Shown here: in pieces, positions 5,908-6,309 of the stretch
Layout: the number at the start of each line of letters is the position of its first letter
Numbering within the stretch: the first letter of the stretch is position 1
Source of the DNA: Gammaproteobacteria bacterium
GTDB lineage: Bacteria > Pseudomonadota > Gammaproteobacteria > Enterobacterales > Psychrobiaceae
Assembly: GCA_013214885.1 (NCBI GenBank)
Contig: JABSRS010000210.1
Span: 1 to 6,309, forward strand
DNA: 6,309 bases
Direction: 5' to 3'
Notes under the pieces: generated by a model
What the model was told of the DNA's origin: nothing
Database searches by the model: none
The model's input: only the letters and a program-made list of their open reading frames with translations
Translations under genes and position numbers: made by a program

Positions 5908-6309
5908 TTAAAACTGATAGTTTAGGCCAATACTGTAGCTAGGACCAAAGCCTGGTAAAAAGGTCGGTTGCGACGGCTTAGAGAAACCGCGGATAACATA
6001 TGATGTTTGATATGCTTGATCGGTAATATTCTCCATATCGGCATATACCTTAAGTGAATCATTAACCTGATAAGCAAACTTTAGCGACACTATATGATAA
6101 GCATCCTGAAACTGACTATTGGCATGATCAACAGGGGTATCACTCGGTTGCCACTTAATGCTTGGCGCAATATAGATCCCTGAATCCGTTTGATATTGCA
6201 GTTCAAATTGAGCTAAGTGTTTTGGCACACCAGCAATTTGATTGTTGTCATAGCGACCACCATCGAAGTAGAAGTCACTGTAGTTATACACCAGTTTGGC
6301 GCTAATATT
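5908..6309 (-). CDS. TonB-dependent outer-membrane receptor, C-terminal part
   Basis: The frame is open to the window edge, giving the last 133 residues and the stop of a larger protein. The fragment shows alternating beta-hairpin strands of an outer-membrane barrel, including AQFELQYQTDSGIYIAPSIK, KVYADMENITDQAY with the 'N-I-T-D-x-x-Y' box common near the end of TonB-dependent receptors (94-100 of the fragment), and the closing strand FGPSYSIGLNYQF, whose terminal Phe is the usual BAM-recognition residue. Such receptors import iron-siderophores, haem, vitamin B12 or other nutrients using TonB energy. The substrate cannot be read from this part because the plug domain is outside the window. 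A strong terminator follows. A GTG inside the frame at 6291 is not the true start. Confidence 0.9.
   Translation of the reverse strand, partial: NISAKLVYNYSDFYFDGGRYDNNQIAGVPKHLAQFELQYQTDSGIYIAPSIKWQPSDTPVDHANSQFQDAYHIVSLKFAYQVNDSLKVYADMENITDQAYQTSYVIRGFSKPSQPTFLPGFGPSYSIGLNYQF

Overview
The window looks like chromosomal DNA of a marine gammaproteobacterium, probably an Alteromonadales relative of Shewanella, Colwellia or Thalassotalea. This is inferred from the AT-rich composition, the gene families present, and the mix of c-di-GMP, TonB-receptor and small UPF-family genes. Gene density is high. I see no tRNA, rRNA, insertion sequence, CRISPR array or phage gene.

Layout. Positions 1-66 form a short control region with a strong Fur-box-like palindrome lying over a plausible promoter, and possibly the first codons of a leftward gene. 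Positions 67-2538 (+) encode an 823-residue membrane CHASE-GGDEF-EAL protein with all the key residues I checked for both c-di-GMP synthesis and breakdown. Three leftward genes follow: a UPF0158-like protein (2566-2997), a FemAB-like/GNAT protein of the COG3146 (DUF482) type (3130-4242), and a one-domain PAS protein (4323-4718). A 223-bp divergent control region then separates the PAS gene from a rightward 137-residue protein with a STAS/SpoIIAA-like look (4942-5355). A YbjQ (UPF0145) gene (5388-5708, leftward), a Rho-independent terminator (5856-5886) and the 3' end of a TonB-dependent receptor gene (5908-6309, leftward, running off the window) complete it.

How the parts may work together. 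Most genes look like independent core or accessory genes rather than one operon. Two connections stand out. First, the c-di-GMP enzyme appears to be under iron (Fur) control, and a TonB-dependent receptor, often an iron-uptake component, lies at the other end of the window. Second, the PAS protein and the STAS-like protein are divergently transcribed. Each has a good sigma70 promoter, and the PAS promoter has its -35 box enclosed by a perfect inverted repeat whose half-site recurs at the -35 of the opposite promoter. That pair is the best candidate here for a small uncharacterised signalling unit, but the functional link is inference. Nothing in the window amounts to a clear new defence, mobile or biosynthetic system.
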